From the NCBI GenBank assembly GCA_025917655.1, contig CP084617.1:434001-498000 (forward strand): a stretch of 64,000 bases of DNA, read 5' to 3'. Shown one piece after another: positions 50,522 to 61,569 of this stretch. A model generated the notes under the pieces. That model saw nothing but the letters and a program-made list of their open reading frames with translations. It was not told where the DNA came from and did not search any database. Source of the stretch: Chlorella sorokiniana (Eukaryota > Chlorophyta > Trebouxiophyceae > Chlorellales > Chlorellaceae). The position numbers and the translations under genes are program-made. Position 1 is the first letter of the stretch. Every line of letters starts with the position of its first letter.

Positions 50522-53500
50522 ATGGCCAAACACATCGATAGCCTCGCAAGGGAGCTAAGCTGCTCCATATGGTGAGCGCGGAGCCGACCTGGCTGACGTC
50601 GTGCGGCGGCGGCGACCTGCGCACGTCCTTGCTGGCAGCGGGTGGTGTTCAAGCGCAGCGAATGCCTTTACACCCCTGCCTGACCTCGGGTCGTTTGCGT
50701 TCCTGCTCGCAGCCTTTCCGTGATGTCCGTGCCCGTGGCGCGGCTGCCCTGCTGCCACTACTTCTGTATGTGAGCGACGGCTTCTCCTCTCGCTGTTCCC
50801 ATGCTTGTGCTCAACCGCGGGGCTGGGTTCCAGGTTGAGACTCATACCACAACGCGTTACTGGTGCACGAATCTGATGCTGGTCGGGGCAGGGTGAATAG
50901 GCAACGGCATGCATGCTTGCCTACTGGGGTGCATGACTTCAACATCTGTCGTGGCCTGGCCCCAGCTGGCGTCTGCCGCCCCTCCGCCTCCCAACGCGCA
51001 GGGGCTGCATCCAGCAGTCGGTCAAGCACAAGGGGCAGTGCCCGGTGTGCAAGGCCAAGGTGGGGCGGCGAGAGCTGCGTGGGGACGAGACCATGGATCG
51101 AGTGGTGCTGGTGGGTTGGTTGGCGGCAGGGACGGGGGAGGCTGGCTGCCTGCTCACGGCTGCATGACAAGCACCCAAGCATGCAGGCCTCGCCTTGCTG
51201 GCTGCACAGGCCTGCTGAGAGCCTCTGCACCACAAGGACTGGCGGTGATGCCCCTGCGCTCCTGCCTGCGGTGGATTGGTAATGCGTGCTGCATCTAGCG
51301 GAACAGTCCTCCTGGCGCCTGCCTGTCCTGGCTGCGCAGGCCTTTGCCGAGCTGGATGCCCACAAAGAGGAGCTCCTGGCTGGCGGCAGCGGTTCTGGCG
51401 ACAAGGCCGAGCAGGGGCCTGCTGCAGACGAGCTTGCAGGGGAGCAAGGCGCAGCCGGCGAGGCTGAGTCGCCGGGTGGCACGGCTGAAGGCCGGCACCC
51501 GCGGGAGCTAAGCCGCGGCCCCACCCTGTTTGAGACTGCGGTGGAGAGCCTGGGCGGCAGCCGCTCAGCCGCGCCGGGCTGCGCCGATAGCCAGAGCCCC
51601 GCAGCGCAGAGGAGGAGCGAGCAGGCAGCGGGGGCAGAAGGGGTGGGCCCCTCTCCAGACACGTCCATCAGGCAAGCTGGCCCGGCTGCAGGTAGCGCCT
51701 GCTCCGTCCAACTGGGAACAAGCAAGCGACTCGGCTGACACAGAGCTTTTCCTCAATCTCTGTCCCCTTGTCGTCTTTCTACTGCAGGGCGCCAGCAGCA
51801 GGGGGCATCTGTTGGCTGGCAGGGGTGGACAATGAGGGTGGGGCCTGCCGCCGCCGCCGGGACGCCTGGCCGCGTCCGCCGTGGGCAGTAGCTGTGCCCT
51901 CCTTGCTGCCCGCCTGTCCGTGCCTCTCCTGCATCGCCTTGCTGCAGTGCACTTTGCGCTGCGGCGCCCTGTGCAGGACACGAATGCAGGTAATGATGGC
52001 TGCAGCTGCGCTTTTGCTGCAGAGTACCGCTCTCCGAGCGTCAGCTATGCCAACTCTGGCCGGCACGCCCATCGGCGGGGCCCCCAGCAGCCACAGCAGC
52101 AGCAGCAGCAGCAGGAACAGCAGCGGCAGGGCACGGCGCCAGATGCGCGGCGGCTGTCGCTGGTCAGCGTGCAGGCGGATCCGGCTGGGGGCGAGGGGCA
52201 GGCGGGTGCAGCCGGCAAGGAGAATGCTGCACGTCAGCACACTGGCAAGAAGCCTGCGCAAGCAGCCGAGCAGCGGGGCAAAGGTGGGCGGCCGCGGCGC
52301 GGACGCGGCAGCAGGGTGAGCCTCAAGAAGAAGAGCCTGCGCCTACAGCTGAGGAGGAGGATGCAGCTGAAGCTGGGGGCCCGGAGACGGAGCGCCCCGG
52401 CAGGCGCGGCAGGGGCGCCGTCCCCGGGCCTCTCGTCTGACCTCAAAGGGCTGGCCCAGCAGGTGGCGGCTGCCGCGGCCGCCGTCGCGGCCGCCGCCCC
52501 CGGCGACAGCAGCGGCGGCGGCGACGGCACGGCGCATCTGACGCCGCCGCCGCAGCCCGCGCAGGCAGCCGCGCCTGTTACCGACAAAGTGCCTGCAGGG
52601 GAGGCGGGCGTTGGCGAGAGCGCGGACGCTGCTGCTGGCGGCGGTGGCGCACAGGGGCGGGCGCAGCGGGCACAGGGCGGCGGCCGCGCTGCTGTGGGTC
52701 ACATCGTGCCTCAAGCGCCGCCGAGGACGATGCGGCGCCAGCTGGCGCGAAATCAAGCGGGGCAGGAGCGGTCGCCGCCGCTCCCAGCAACAAGCGCAGC
52801 AAGCGGGCGTCCGCCGGCGGCGCAACGGGCGGTCGAGCCGCCGGCGCTGCGCCTGCGGCAGCTCGCCGCCGCTCCGCTCCTGCAGCTGCGGCCGCGGCCG
52901 CCCTGGCTGCAGCGGCGGCGGCTGCGACGCCCGTGCCGCTGCTGGCGGCCGCAGCTGCTGGGCTGGCCAGCACCGGTGGCGAGGGCGGCAGCCGCCGCCG
53001 CATCCCCGCCCGCCTGCTGCCCTGGAACTGCGCCCACTGCACCTTTGAGAACCAGGTGTGTGGGTGGGTGGGGGGGCAGCAACGTAGCGTGGACGGGGTT
53101 TGAGCTTGTGTGTTTCTGCGTGTGTGGAAGTATGCTGGTGCTGGTGGTGGGGCGCGGGGAGAGCATGCAGCCGATGCTGCACGAGGAGCCAGCTCACAAG
53201 CTCAGCCGCGCAGGGCCAGCCTGCACTGTTCTTCAAGAGTGCCTCCGCATGGCCTGCCCGTACCCCGCGCACCCGCCTGCCGCAGGGCGCCGCCCACAAG
53301 TGCGAGATGTGCGGGCTGAAAAAAGGTGCTGCCCGGCGCTGAGCTGGTGACGCTGGCGGGCGCGACCCCCGCCACCGCGGTCGCCGCCGCCGCCGAGCGG
53401 CTGCAGCGAGCGGCGTCGCCGTCCCCAGCACCAGCGGCCGCCGAGCGCAGCGGCGACCCTGGCGGTAAGGCTCCAGCGGGGGCCCGCGGCAGGCAGCGCA

Positions 53501-55158
53501 AAATGAGTGCCGGTGGTCCCGGCGGCAGCAGCAAGCGGAGGAGGGTGGGAGGCGTGGGGGCCGCCGCTGCTGCGCCTTCCCCCGCCGAGCCCTCCCGGGG
53601 GCGGCAACGGCGGCGGCAGCTGCGGCCGCGCCGCCAGGTGCAGCAGGCGCCAGCGAGGACGCGGCCCCCGCTGAGTGGAGCGACCATGGCGGCGAGAGCA
53701 GCGGCTGGGTGCTGCTGGGCTCGCTGCTGGCGCCGGCCGCCCGTCGGCAGCTGGAGGCGCTGGCTGAGGCCTCGGGCGCCAGGCTGGCGCCCAAGTGGAG
53801 CGCCGCCGTGACGCACGTGGTGTGCGGTACCGCCGACGGCGCCGCCAGGTCAGCGCGCCCCGCCTGGCGCACCCGCGTGCATTCAGCCTGCTGCATGGAT
53901 GTGCTGCGCTGCGCTAGCCCTGTGCCTTTCTCACCAAAGCGGCTCTATTCAGCCGCCGCCGCCGATGCGCGGCCTGCACCCCTGCCCCCGCCTTCCCCGC
54001 TCTCTTGCCTCACCTGCCCCGCTTGCCGTCGCCCCGCTTCCCCGCAGGCGCACCTACAAGTACCTGCGGGCGTACTGGCGGCCCAGCGGGTGGTTACCGA
54101 CGCCTGGCTGCCCGCCTGCCTGGCCGCTGGGGGGCCTGTGGACGAGGCTGCATACCTGGTGAGCCTGGTGGCAGTGGCTTTGGTTTGATTTGTTTTGCAA
54201 TTATTGCAATTTTAAGGGGGAATGGGGCACTAGGGGGGGCGGGGGGACGCACGCCTGCTGGGCAGCCTGAGCAAGTTGCGGAAAGGGAGGATGGAAGCGA
54301 GGGATGGGAGTTCGCCTGCTTTGGCCAGCGTGCGGCTATGTGGAATCGACGGTGCATGATGGGCCGCCCTCACCTTCTTGCACGGCCGCCAACCACCCTG
54401 CCGCTGCGCAGGTGGCGAGGGAGCGGGGCGGGGAGGGCGGCGGCCCTGCTGCGGCGCGGGCGAGCGCAGCGCTCAACCTGCCCCCGCTTCTGCACGGTTT
54501 CGAAATCTTCCTGGCGGGTGCGCGGATGGGGTGCAGCAGCAGCTGCGCCAGTGCGGCAGCCCTTGCAGTGGCCCATGCGCTGAAGGAGGATGCAGGGAGG
54601 GTCCCCTGGCCTTGCCATGCCGGGTGCTCTCCCAACCCTGAGCTTGGGCGGACTCCGACTGCAGCGCCAATGCCGCCCTGCTGTACCCTGCCCCGTGCTC
54701 TGTGCATGCACATGTTGTTTCATCTATTGATCTACTAATATCTATTGAGCACCAAAGCAAATGTTCTGAGCCGAGCCTGCCCGCCCATGTGCTGCAGGCA
54801 AGTTCTCCAAGGCCGACGAGGTGGCGGAGCTGCTGGCGGCGGCGGGCGCCAAGCGCCTCACCCGCCCGCCCGCTGCCGCGGCCGCAGCCGGGCGGGGCCC
54901 TGCACCGCCTTCCTCCTTTGCGAAACAGGCGATGCGGCGGGCAGCCCCGCACAGCCGCAGCAGCAGCCGGGGAAGGGGCAGGGCCAGGGCGAGGAGGCAG
55001 GGGCGGAGAAGCAGCGGCAGGCCGTGCCACCGTCCATTGCGGCGGCCAAGTGGTATCAGAAGGCGGCGGAGGCCGGTGTGTCGGTGGTCAGCCACCGCTG
55101 GCTGCTGGACAGCATCAGCTCGTACACAGTGAAGCCCCTGCCGCCGTACCGCATTTGA
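50522..55158 (+). CDS. BRCA1-like protein: RING, RanBP2 zinc finger, tandem BRCT
   Basis: Likely nuclear E3 ubiquitin ligase of the BRCA1/BARD1 type, acting in DNA-damage repair. The RING finger is assembled in phase from three exons: MAKHIDSLARELSCSI (ATG 50522), CLSVMSVPVARLPCCHYFC (about 50709-50765) and GCIQQSVKHKGQCPVCKAK (from about 50992). A long low-complexity part follows, with a Gln run at 52094 and basic stretches (KGGRPRRGRGSRVSLKKK). A RanBP2-type zinc finger is split over two exons, LPWNCAHCTFENQ and GAAHKCEMCGLKK. The C-terminal part has two BRCT modules: GWVLLGSLLAPAARRQLE and AAVTHVVCGT with DAWLPACLAAG, then FEIFLAGKFSKADEVAEL and VSVVSHRWLLDSISSY. Stop at 55158. Frame breaks lie at about 52680, 53319-53324 (A run) and 53597-53601 (G run). 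Confidence 0.8.
52094..52114 (+). repeat. CAG run coding a Gln tract in the BRCA1-like gene
   Basis: Seven CAG codons in frame, within a Gln-rich segment of the linker between RING and zinc finger. Confidence 0.85.
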
Positions 55159-55730
55159 GGCCGCCCCCTGCCCTGCCGGCTAGCACTCCGCTGTGCTCCG
55201 GCCGGGGGCAAGTTTGACCCACGTTGAGGGTGGCACTCTATTATATCCTAATCTGCAAGTTGCGTTGATGCTGCTGCATTCTCCTTGACGAGAAATTTCT
55301 CATCTTTAAAGTTGACGGCGATCTCGTCAAGCCAGGTGAAGGCAGCTGGGTGCAGATGTGCAAGCGGCGTTGGGCAGCTGTACAGTAGGGCAGCATCTTG
55401 TTGGCAGGGATTGCATCTGGCGGCATCACAGCGCAGGAAGCTCAGGAGCTATGGTCGTGTTTGCCGCAAGTTCTTGAGCGCACTCGTAAGGCGCCGTCTG
55501 GGGTGGCAGGATAACAACGAGCAGCTTTTGAAAGCCAGGATTGGCATTGTGACGCTAACGGGCATGCAATTGCAGGTCAAGCAAAATCAAAGCACAGTTT
55601 CTGTTGCAACCATCGAATGAAAAAGAAAAATGCCACTGAGGCAACTAGAGCATCAATGCATTGAAGGGGCGGGCAGGAAATTAGAATCACCGGGAGGGCA
55701 GGGCTCTGCCAAGGAAAACTAGTGACAATG
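55159..55730. other. convergent intergenic region, BRCA1-like / unknown gene
   Basis: About 570 nt of lower G+C holding both 3' ends. It contains the exon-like segment at 55248-55345 on the minus strand. Confidence 0.4.
55248..55345 (-). CDS. exon-like segment, possible 3' terminal exon
   Basis: Reading the minus strand after an AG acceptor at 55346-55347 gives AFTWLDEIAVNFKDEKF then LVKENAAASTQLAD and a stop at 55248. The composition (balanced charges, aromatic and aliphatic spacing) looks like protein, unlike the surrounding A/T-richer DNA. No start codon lies in this frame, so it would be the last exon of something upstream on the minus strand, perhaps an alternative end of the gene at 55731-56669. 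I do not recognise the family. Confidence 0.25.
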
Positions 55731-56669
55731 TCAAAACAAACGCAGCCAGTGCCAAAAAGCAGCGAACGGATTGCGGCTGCACAGGGAGCGGCGGCCTGGG
55801 CGCTGCCTGTGAGGGGGAGCGCTGGCGCTGGGCTGCGGCGGCGGAGGGGGAGCTGCGGAAGGGACTTGGGCGGGGTCCAGCACCCGCATTGGAGTGGCCT
55901 CAGCGGACACAGGCCGGGTGTCATTGAGGTCGCTCTCAACAGGGCGGCGGGCGGGCAGCTGCAGGAGATGCTCAGCGGCCGGGGCAGCCGGCAAAGCCTC
56001 CAGCCACGCTGCGGTGAAGCTGCTGCGCTCTCGGCCAGCAGGCTCTGGTGCCTGACAGAGGCCCAGCTGCCCCAGCGAGTCCTCCCCTGCTGCCACCCAC
56101 GGCACCCCAAGCATGCCTGAGCCCGGCATCTGCTGCAGTTCTGCGGCAGGGCCGCCGCTGTGCACGCTGCGGCTGCCTGGCGCCACCTCGACGCGGCGCT
56201 GCAGCTGCCCTGACCGCGTTTTGTGGTATTCCGTCCCCGCCACCGCTGCAACTCTGTTGACCGAGTCAAAGCAGCTGCGGTCTGCGACAGTGCTGCTGCC
56301 AGGCTGGCCTGCCCCGCCACCTCCCTCCCCTCCGCTGCCGCCGCCAGGGCTGGCTGCGCTCGCCGCCGCTGCACCAAAGCCGCTGTGGAGTGGCGACGCC
56401 CTGGGGCGCTGGATGCGGCGGTCGGCAATGGATGGCGTGGCGGGCCCCTCGGCCGTGCCTGCAGAGGGAGGCAGCGATGACACAACAGGTTGAGCTGCAC
56501 CCCCTGCCTGCCAGCAGCGCCTGCATGTACCTGCCGCTACTGGCGCTGGTGACTGGATTGCCGGTGAACAGGCCGCCCTTCTCAAACACAGATTCAATCA
56601 CGCCCTCACGCCCGTGTCACCTTCAAGAGTGAGCGCCTGCAGCTCTGAGGCCGTCAGGCCGATCGGCAT
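55731..56669 (-). CDS. unknown protein, about 290 residues
   Basis: Not recognised. The ATG at 56669 reads MPIGLTASELQALTLEG then DTGVR. Adding one G to the run at 56603-56605 continues it to VIESVFEKGGLFTGNPV. The intron from about 56532 to 56464 joins in phase to TAEGPATPSIADRRIQRP and RASPLHSGF. The rest is one long exon of low-complexity sequence rich in Gly, Ala, Ser and Pro, with SCFDSVNRVAAVAGTEYH and ESDLNDTRPVSAEATPM, ending FAAFWHWLRLF at 55731. No membrane segment or known domain is visible. The first 45 residues look the most constrained. The conserved-looking start and in-phase splice argue for a real gene. Confidence 0.5.
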
Positions 56670-57024
56670 AATCCTCTCCCCACGGCTGTCTGTTAAGCCG
56701 GGCCTCCAGCAAAACTGGCCTTGAATGCTGCCTTGTAGTGCCATTTTGGGCAAAATTGCAGCGGTGGGGGTGCCTCTCGCGCCTTCAGGGCAACCTCGTC
56801 CTGCGCCTTCTGGTGCTGCCGCTAGCTGCGCACCCGCTTCCAACCTTGGAAACATACCGAGCGGGGCGAAACAAGAACAACCACAGTAAGTTATATGCAA
56901 TCCTGCAAACGAGGTTGCGGCAAAGTGGAGTGCCTGGCGTGCCGCTGGCGTGCCAGCTGGCGTGCGGCATCGGCTGGCGTGCGGCATCAAGTTTTGCATC
57001 TGCCTTGCGCGGCCGGCTGGTATG

Positions 57025-60000
57025 TTACACGTTTGTTCCTGGCCGTTGTGCACAACATGCTTGCCCTGGGGGCCAGGTTCGCAACACATGATCACAGTGC
57101 AGCTTGCGTGACAAGGGGCGGGAGGGCGGGCGCAGCAGGAACAGGGGCATGCGCGACGAGGTGGCAGCGCTGCCTGCAATGGCAGGCAGATGCAACAGCA
57201 ACGCACTCGCAGTGGCAAGGGGCGCGTGCGGGAGGGATGTACAGGGGTCCGCAAGCAGGGGCGGGAATGAAATGTGGGTCGGGTGTCGGTGCTGCGTGGT
57301 CTCAGGGACCGCGGCTATACGGCGATTGCAGGGGCAGCACGAGCGAGGCCTCATGACAGCATGCATCAACTGCAAAGGGCGCTCAGGAGCCTGGCAGAGG
57401 CCAAGGGCCAGCTGCCGCTGCCGAGCCGGGGCCTGCCTCATTCCAGCTGGAACATGGGAGGCTCCCCTCGCCGCCCTCAGCCTGGCCAGGATCCACCAGC
57501 AGGGCGGGCCCGCCCCCTGCTTCTCGCCGCCCTGGCCGGCAGCTTCTGCAGGGGTTTCCTCGCAGCTGCTGCCTGGGCAGCCGCCAGCCTCGACGGCATG
57601 CTGCCGGTGCAGCAGCGCGCTGGGCAGGATGTGCATGGGGGTGCCGAAGGGCGTGGCGGCGCCGCTGCTGCAGCAGCTGTCCGCGGGCGGGGCGGGCGCC
57701 GCGGGGCGGGCGGCGCGCGGCGCGGAAGCGCCCTTAGGCGTGCAAGGGGAGGACAGGCTGTCGTGCCCAGCCTGCAACCCATCCACGGCTGCTGGCTGTT
57801 CAGCAAGCTCGGCGGCCGGCCGCCCACCATCCACCGCAGGTGCCGCAGGCTGCATGGTCGCGTCGCGGGCAGCGTCGCGGGCCGCCGCCGCCCGCTGCCG
57901 CAGCCGCTCCCGCAGCAGCGACAGCGCCGCCGACTTGTGCTGCCGCGCGGCGGCGACGGCGGCGGCTGCTGCGCGGGGCCCGACGCCTGCCGCCCCCACT
58001 GCTCTGCTGGCCCGCATCCGCCGCGGGGTGGACGCTGCCGCGCGGGCGTCGTCGCCGCCGCCCCAAGAGTCCAGGTTCTCCACCCCCATGCCCCCATGAG
58101 AGCGGCGCGGGTGGAAACCAAGTCCCGCACAAACTGGGAGGGCAGGGGGCCCACCGTGATGGGGGTGACCTGCAGGCGGTTGGTGGGGAGCAGTCTCTTG
58201 TGTGTGTGTGGGTAAGGGTGAGCCAGCTTCCTTGCGAGAACAAGCGTGCCGGCGGCTGCACGGCACACCGAGAGGGCGCTGGGCAGAGGGAATGAGGGCG
58301 CTGGGCGCAGTAGCATAGCGCCCGGGGCTTTTCAACGCATGCAGAGCGTCCTGTCGCCGAGAAGAAAGTGTGGCAAGAGCAGCAGCGAGCAAGGTGCCTG
58401 CGGGACACAGCAGGGCCGCACCTGAATGGTGCCCGCCTTGACGTCCCGGCGCAGACGTCGCACGTCCACCGCCGGCGGCGACCGCAGCGTGCGCAGCAGG
58501 GCGGCCGCCAGGCGGGCGGCATCGCCCCCGCCGCTCGCCTCCTGATCCAGGGCTGGCGCAGCCTGATCCAGGGGGCTGCTTGCAGGGGCTGAGCCTGCGG
58601 CTGCGGCTGCGGCTGGGGTGACTCGTCAGCAGCCGAGGAGCCAGCCGGGGGAGGCGGGCGCGCTGGAAACATCCGCCAGCATGGCATAGGCAGGCGGCTG
58701 CAGGTCGTCGCCGCACAGCCGCTGCTGCAGCCAGAAGACGGCGGGGGGCGGGGGCCGTCGCCGGCCGCGCCCCGCGGCGCCACCAGCAACAGCTGGCCGC
58801 CGTTGGCCGCCTGCCGCGCCTCCACCTCTGCCGGGCGGCGCCGCCGCTGTCCCCGCCGCCCGCCGCCGCCTGAGTGGACAGATTCAGCTCCCACTCCCAT
58901 TCTGCCGCCGCCTCCCACAGCTCCGCCCCCTCATGCAGCAGCGGGCCGCGGGCGGCAGCAGCCGCCACCGCCGCGGCCGGCATGTAGGACAGCAGCGCTG
59001 AGCGGGAAGCGCTGGGGCCGGGGACGCTGCTGATGGGGCCGGGGACGCTGCCGCCGCCGCCGGCCGGGCCATCGCCGCCCGCAAACAGGTCCAGGGGCGC
59101 GGCCTCCCCGCCGCCGCCTCCAGCAGCGGTTTCGCGCTCAGCAGACCACACCAGCTTAAGCTGCTCGGGCTCCTTGGTGGCTTGCAGCAGGCGCAGCGTG
59201 CCCCGGCGAGGGTCGGGGCTGAACTCGCCGCCGCCGCCGACGCTGCTGGCAGCGCCGCCGCCTGCCTGCCGCGCCGGCTCCGACTCCTCTTCGTCGTCCG
59301 GAAAAGCAGAGAGCGCATCCAGCGAGCGAAGCAGGTCGGAAGAGGCCGCCGCAAAGCCGCCGACGCCGTCGCGGCCGCTGCCGGGGGCGCCGCCTGCATG
59401 CGGCCTGCCGCCGCCTTGAGCAGCGTGCGCCACCTGGGGATGGGCTGCACCTCCACATACACCATGCCGGGGTCGGCGGCGGCGCCCGCAACCGCGCCGC
59501 CGCCGCCGCCAGCGCGGCCGGCTGCTTCCGCCTGTCGCGCGAGGGAGCTGTAGGTGGGCAGCCAGGGGCGGGCCATGCCGTCGGAAGACAGGTGGCCCAG
59601 GCGGCTGAGCGACTCGCCGCGGCACAGCGCGGGCTGCTGCACCCGCTGCGCAGCGCCAGCAGCGGGGCGCGCGGGTGGCGCAGCGGGTCGAAAACCTGCG
59701 GCGCGCGGCTGATGCGCTGCGGGGGACTGCAGCGGCGCGGCGCCGCCGCGCCGCCGCCCTCGCTGCCGCTGCCGCTGCTGCCCTCGCACGGGCGGCCGGG
59801 GCGGCGGCAGCTGCCCCGCGGCTGCCCTCCAGCTGCTCAAGGGCCGGCTCCAACTGCTGCCAGCTCTCCGCCGCCGACGGCACGGGCGACAGCCACACCA
59901 GCCTGCCGCACCCGCTGCCGACCCCGGCAGGCTCCGCAGCACCCTCGCCCTGCAACCCCTCGCTGTCACCGCAGCCTCCCGTCAGGGCCTCCAGCGCCGC

Positions 60001-60808
60001 CAGCGCCGGGGCCGCCAGCTCGGAGCGCGGGCACAGCAGCGCAACATCCAGCACCACGCCCGCAGCCTGATACCGCTGCCGCAGCTCGGCCGCAGTCGCG
60101 CTGCCGGCCAGGCTGGCGGGCGCCCGTGGCTGGCCACAAAGGCGGTGACGTGGGCGGCGTGCGAGGGCAGGCGTCGCGCCACCAGCTGCACGCACGGGGG
60201 CGGCGGGGGCGGGCAGGAAGGCTGAGGATGGCCGGCGACCAGGCCTGCTGCCGTGCCGCAGCATGCCATTCAGATGAAGCATGGCACGCAAGCGGTCCAC
60301 CGCGCAGCGCAGGCGAGATGTGCAGGCTGCAAGGGTGAAAAAGACACGCAGGAGCCTCACCAGCGCCAGCTTCAGCGCTGCCTCGAGGCTCGCCTCCCCT
60401 GCGGGCCGAACCTCGCAGAGCGCCTGCTGCAGCGCCGCCGCATCGCTGCTGGGGTGCAGGGCCACCGCCGCCCTGCCGCCGCTGCTGGCGATGAGCGCCA
60501 CCTGGCGGTCGGCCTGCTGCGCGCCGCGCCCTCGGGCGCCAGGCGTCTGCTAGCACCGCCGGCGGCACCCGCGCTGAGGCACGCGCGCGACTGGCAGCTG
60601 ATCAGCTCATGCTGGAAGTGGAAGCGGGTGATGCTCGGGCCGTAGTCTTCTGACAGCAGGCTGCAGGCGCTGGCATCCAGGCTGCAGAGCAAAACAGAGG
60701 GAGCTGCGGGTTAGGTACAACGGCGCGGCAGCAGGCTGCACAACACCGCTTGGCACCCCTGGAAGCCCTAGGCCGGTTGATTCAAGAATGGTGGTTACTT
60801 TCTAGCAT
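57025..60808 (-). CDS. Rpn10-like VWA-domain protein, with possible Rpn13-like (PRU) segment
   Basis: The N-terminus matches the VWA domain of proteasome subunit Rpn10. Exon 1 is 10 nt (60799-60808, ATG CTA GAA A) and joins in phase at 60703 to give MLETPSVLLCSLDASACS, then EDYGPSITRFHFQHELIS. Next come VALIASSGGRAAVALHP and AGEASLEAALKLAL, then HVTAFVASHG, AAELRQRYQAAGVVLDVA and GRLVWLSPVPSAAESW. This order mirrors Rpn10 strand by strand. Further on, VYVEVQPIPRWRTLLK, PDPRRGTLRLLQ, EQLKLVW and PPPAVFWLQQRL could be strands of a pleckstrin-like PRU domain, as in Rpn13, with a long Gly-rich insert. The C-terminal part has TVGPLPSQFVRDLVSTRA and GVENLDSWGGGDD, then low complexity. No UIM was found. 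Frame breaks at about 60112-60121 and 58083-58087. The 3' end is uncertain: 57025 is the last stop in the frame used. Confidence 0.55.
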
Positions 60809-60811
60809 AGA

Positions 60812-61161
60812 ATGGGGCCCGCAAGTTGGGACTTTAAACTGGGAGGCCAGCAGAGGCAGGGAATCCGCCATCCCCGCGCGGGGCAGGGCAGGGGTTATTG
60901 CTGGCAGGGTGGCGCGACGTCAAAGCCAACCCAAACAATCGTGTTCAAGCAGCAACGTCCTGCGAGAGGCTCACCAGTAAATATTCACAGCCATTTCTCC
61001 TCGCCCCCGCTCTAGCTCCCGGCCTGGGGCTCCCCAGGCGCTACAGTGTTGCCTTGAGGGTCGTCTGGTGGCTGTTTGAGCACGACTACGGGCTGGCAGG
61101 GGATGACTGGGATTCTGTGAGCCGCAGCGCGCTTGATATCAGGCTGATGGAGGCGAGTTGA
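60812..61161 (+). CDS. candidate small two-exon protein, about 80 residues
   Basis: ATG at 60812 reads MGPASWDFKLGGQQRQG and ends after GQGRGYCWQ. A GT donor near 60909 and the acceptor CTCTAG near 61014 join in phase to GLGLPRRYSVALRVVWW, then LFEHDYGLAGDDWDSVS and a stop at 61161. The second exon looks protein-like. A plus-strand TGTAA lies at 61456, facing the TGTAA of the VOC gene. Against it, the start is only 3 nt from the divergent start of the Rpn10-like gene. Family not recognised. Confidence 0.3.
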
Positions 61162-61455
61162 TAAAGGTTGATGGCTTCAGTGCGGCAACTACCGATCTCA
61201 GCGCAGACATAGCCGCCCACCTTCCTGCTGGCATGTCGTGCAGGGAGCCCTGCATGTACATGGTGCCATCAACGGCTGCAGCGGCGATGGCAGAGATTCT
61301 AACACCCTATCACCCTTTGTTACGATTGGTCATGATCCCGTGTGGCCTCCGATACAGGCAACTTCGACTTAAGGTTTTGCAGCGGCGGCGGGCAGACACA
61401 CCAGACGTCAGGTTGTCTGCTCGCATTCGGCATCACTCATCTTTCTCATTTCCCT

Positions 61456-61460
61456 TGTAA
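61456..61460 (+). terminator. plus-strand TGTAA between convergent transcripts
   Basis: TGTAA about 295 nt past the stop of the small candidate gene at 60812-61161, and 20 nt before the opposing signal. Confidence 0.35.
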
Positions 61461-61479
61461 ACGTCGAGAAGGACACGCT

Positions 61480-61484
61480 TTACA
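61480..61484 (-). terminator. TGTAA poly(A) signal for the DUF2256-VOC gene
   Basis: Minus-strand TGTAA about 86 nt past the stop at 61570. Confidence 0.5.
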
Positions 61485-61569
61485 TCAAGAGGGCCGCAAA
61501 AGTGGTTGGCATAACCCCCTGCTTTGCCCAAGTCTGCCTGCCGGCCTGCAGGCTGCTGTGCCGTCTCCA

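Noticed and set aside
52094-52114. Gln tract as a sign of a transposon or viral insertion
   Set aside because: It is in frame within the BRCA1-like linker, and similar simple runs occur throughout the window.
57104-58215. Long open frames on the plus strand opposite the Rpn10-like gene
   Set aside because: They are low-complexity shadows of a G+C-rich gene on the other strand, with no domains or splice logic.
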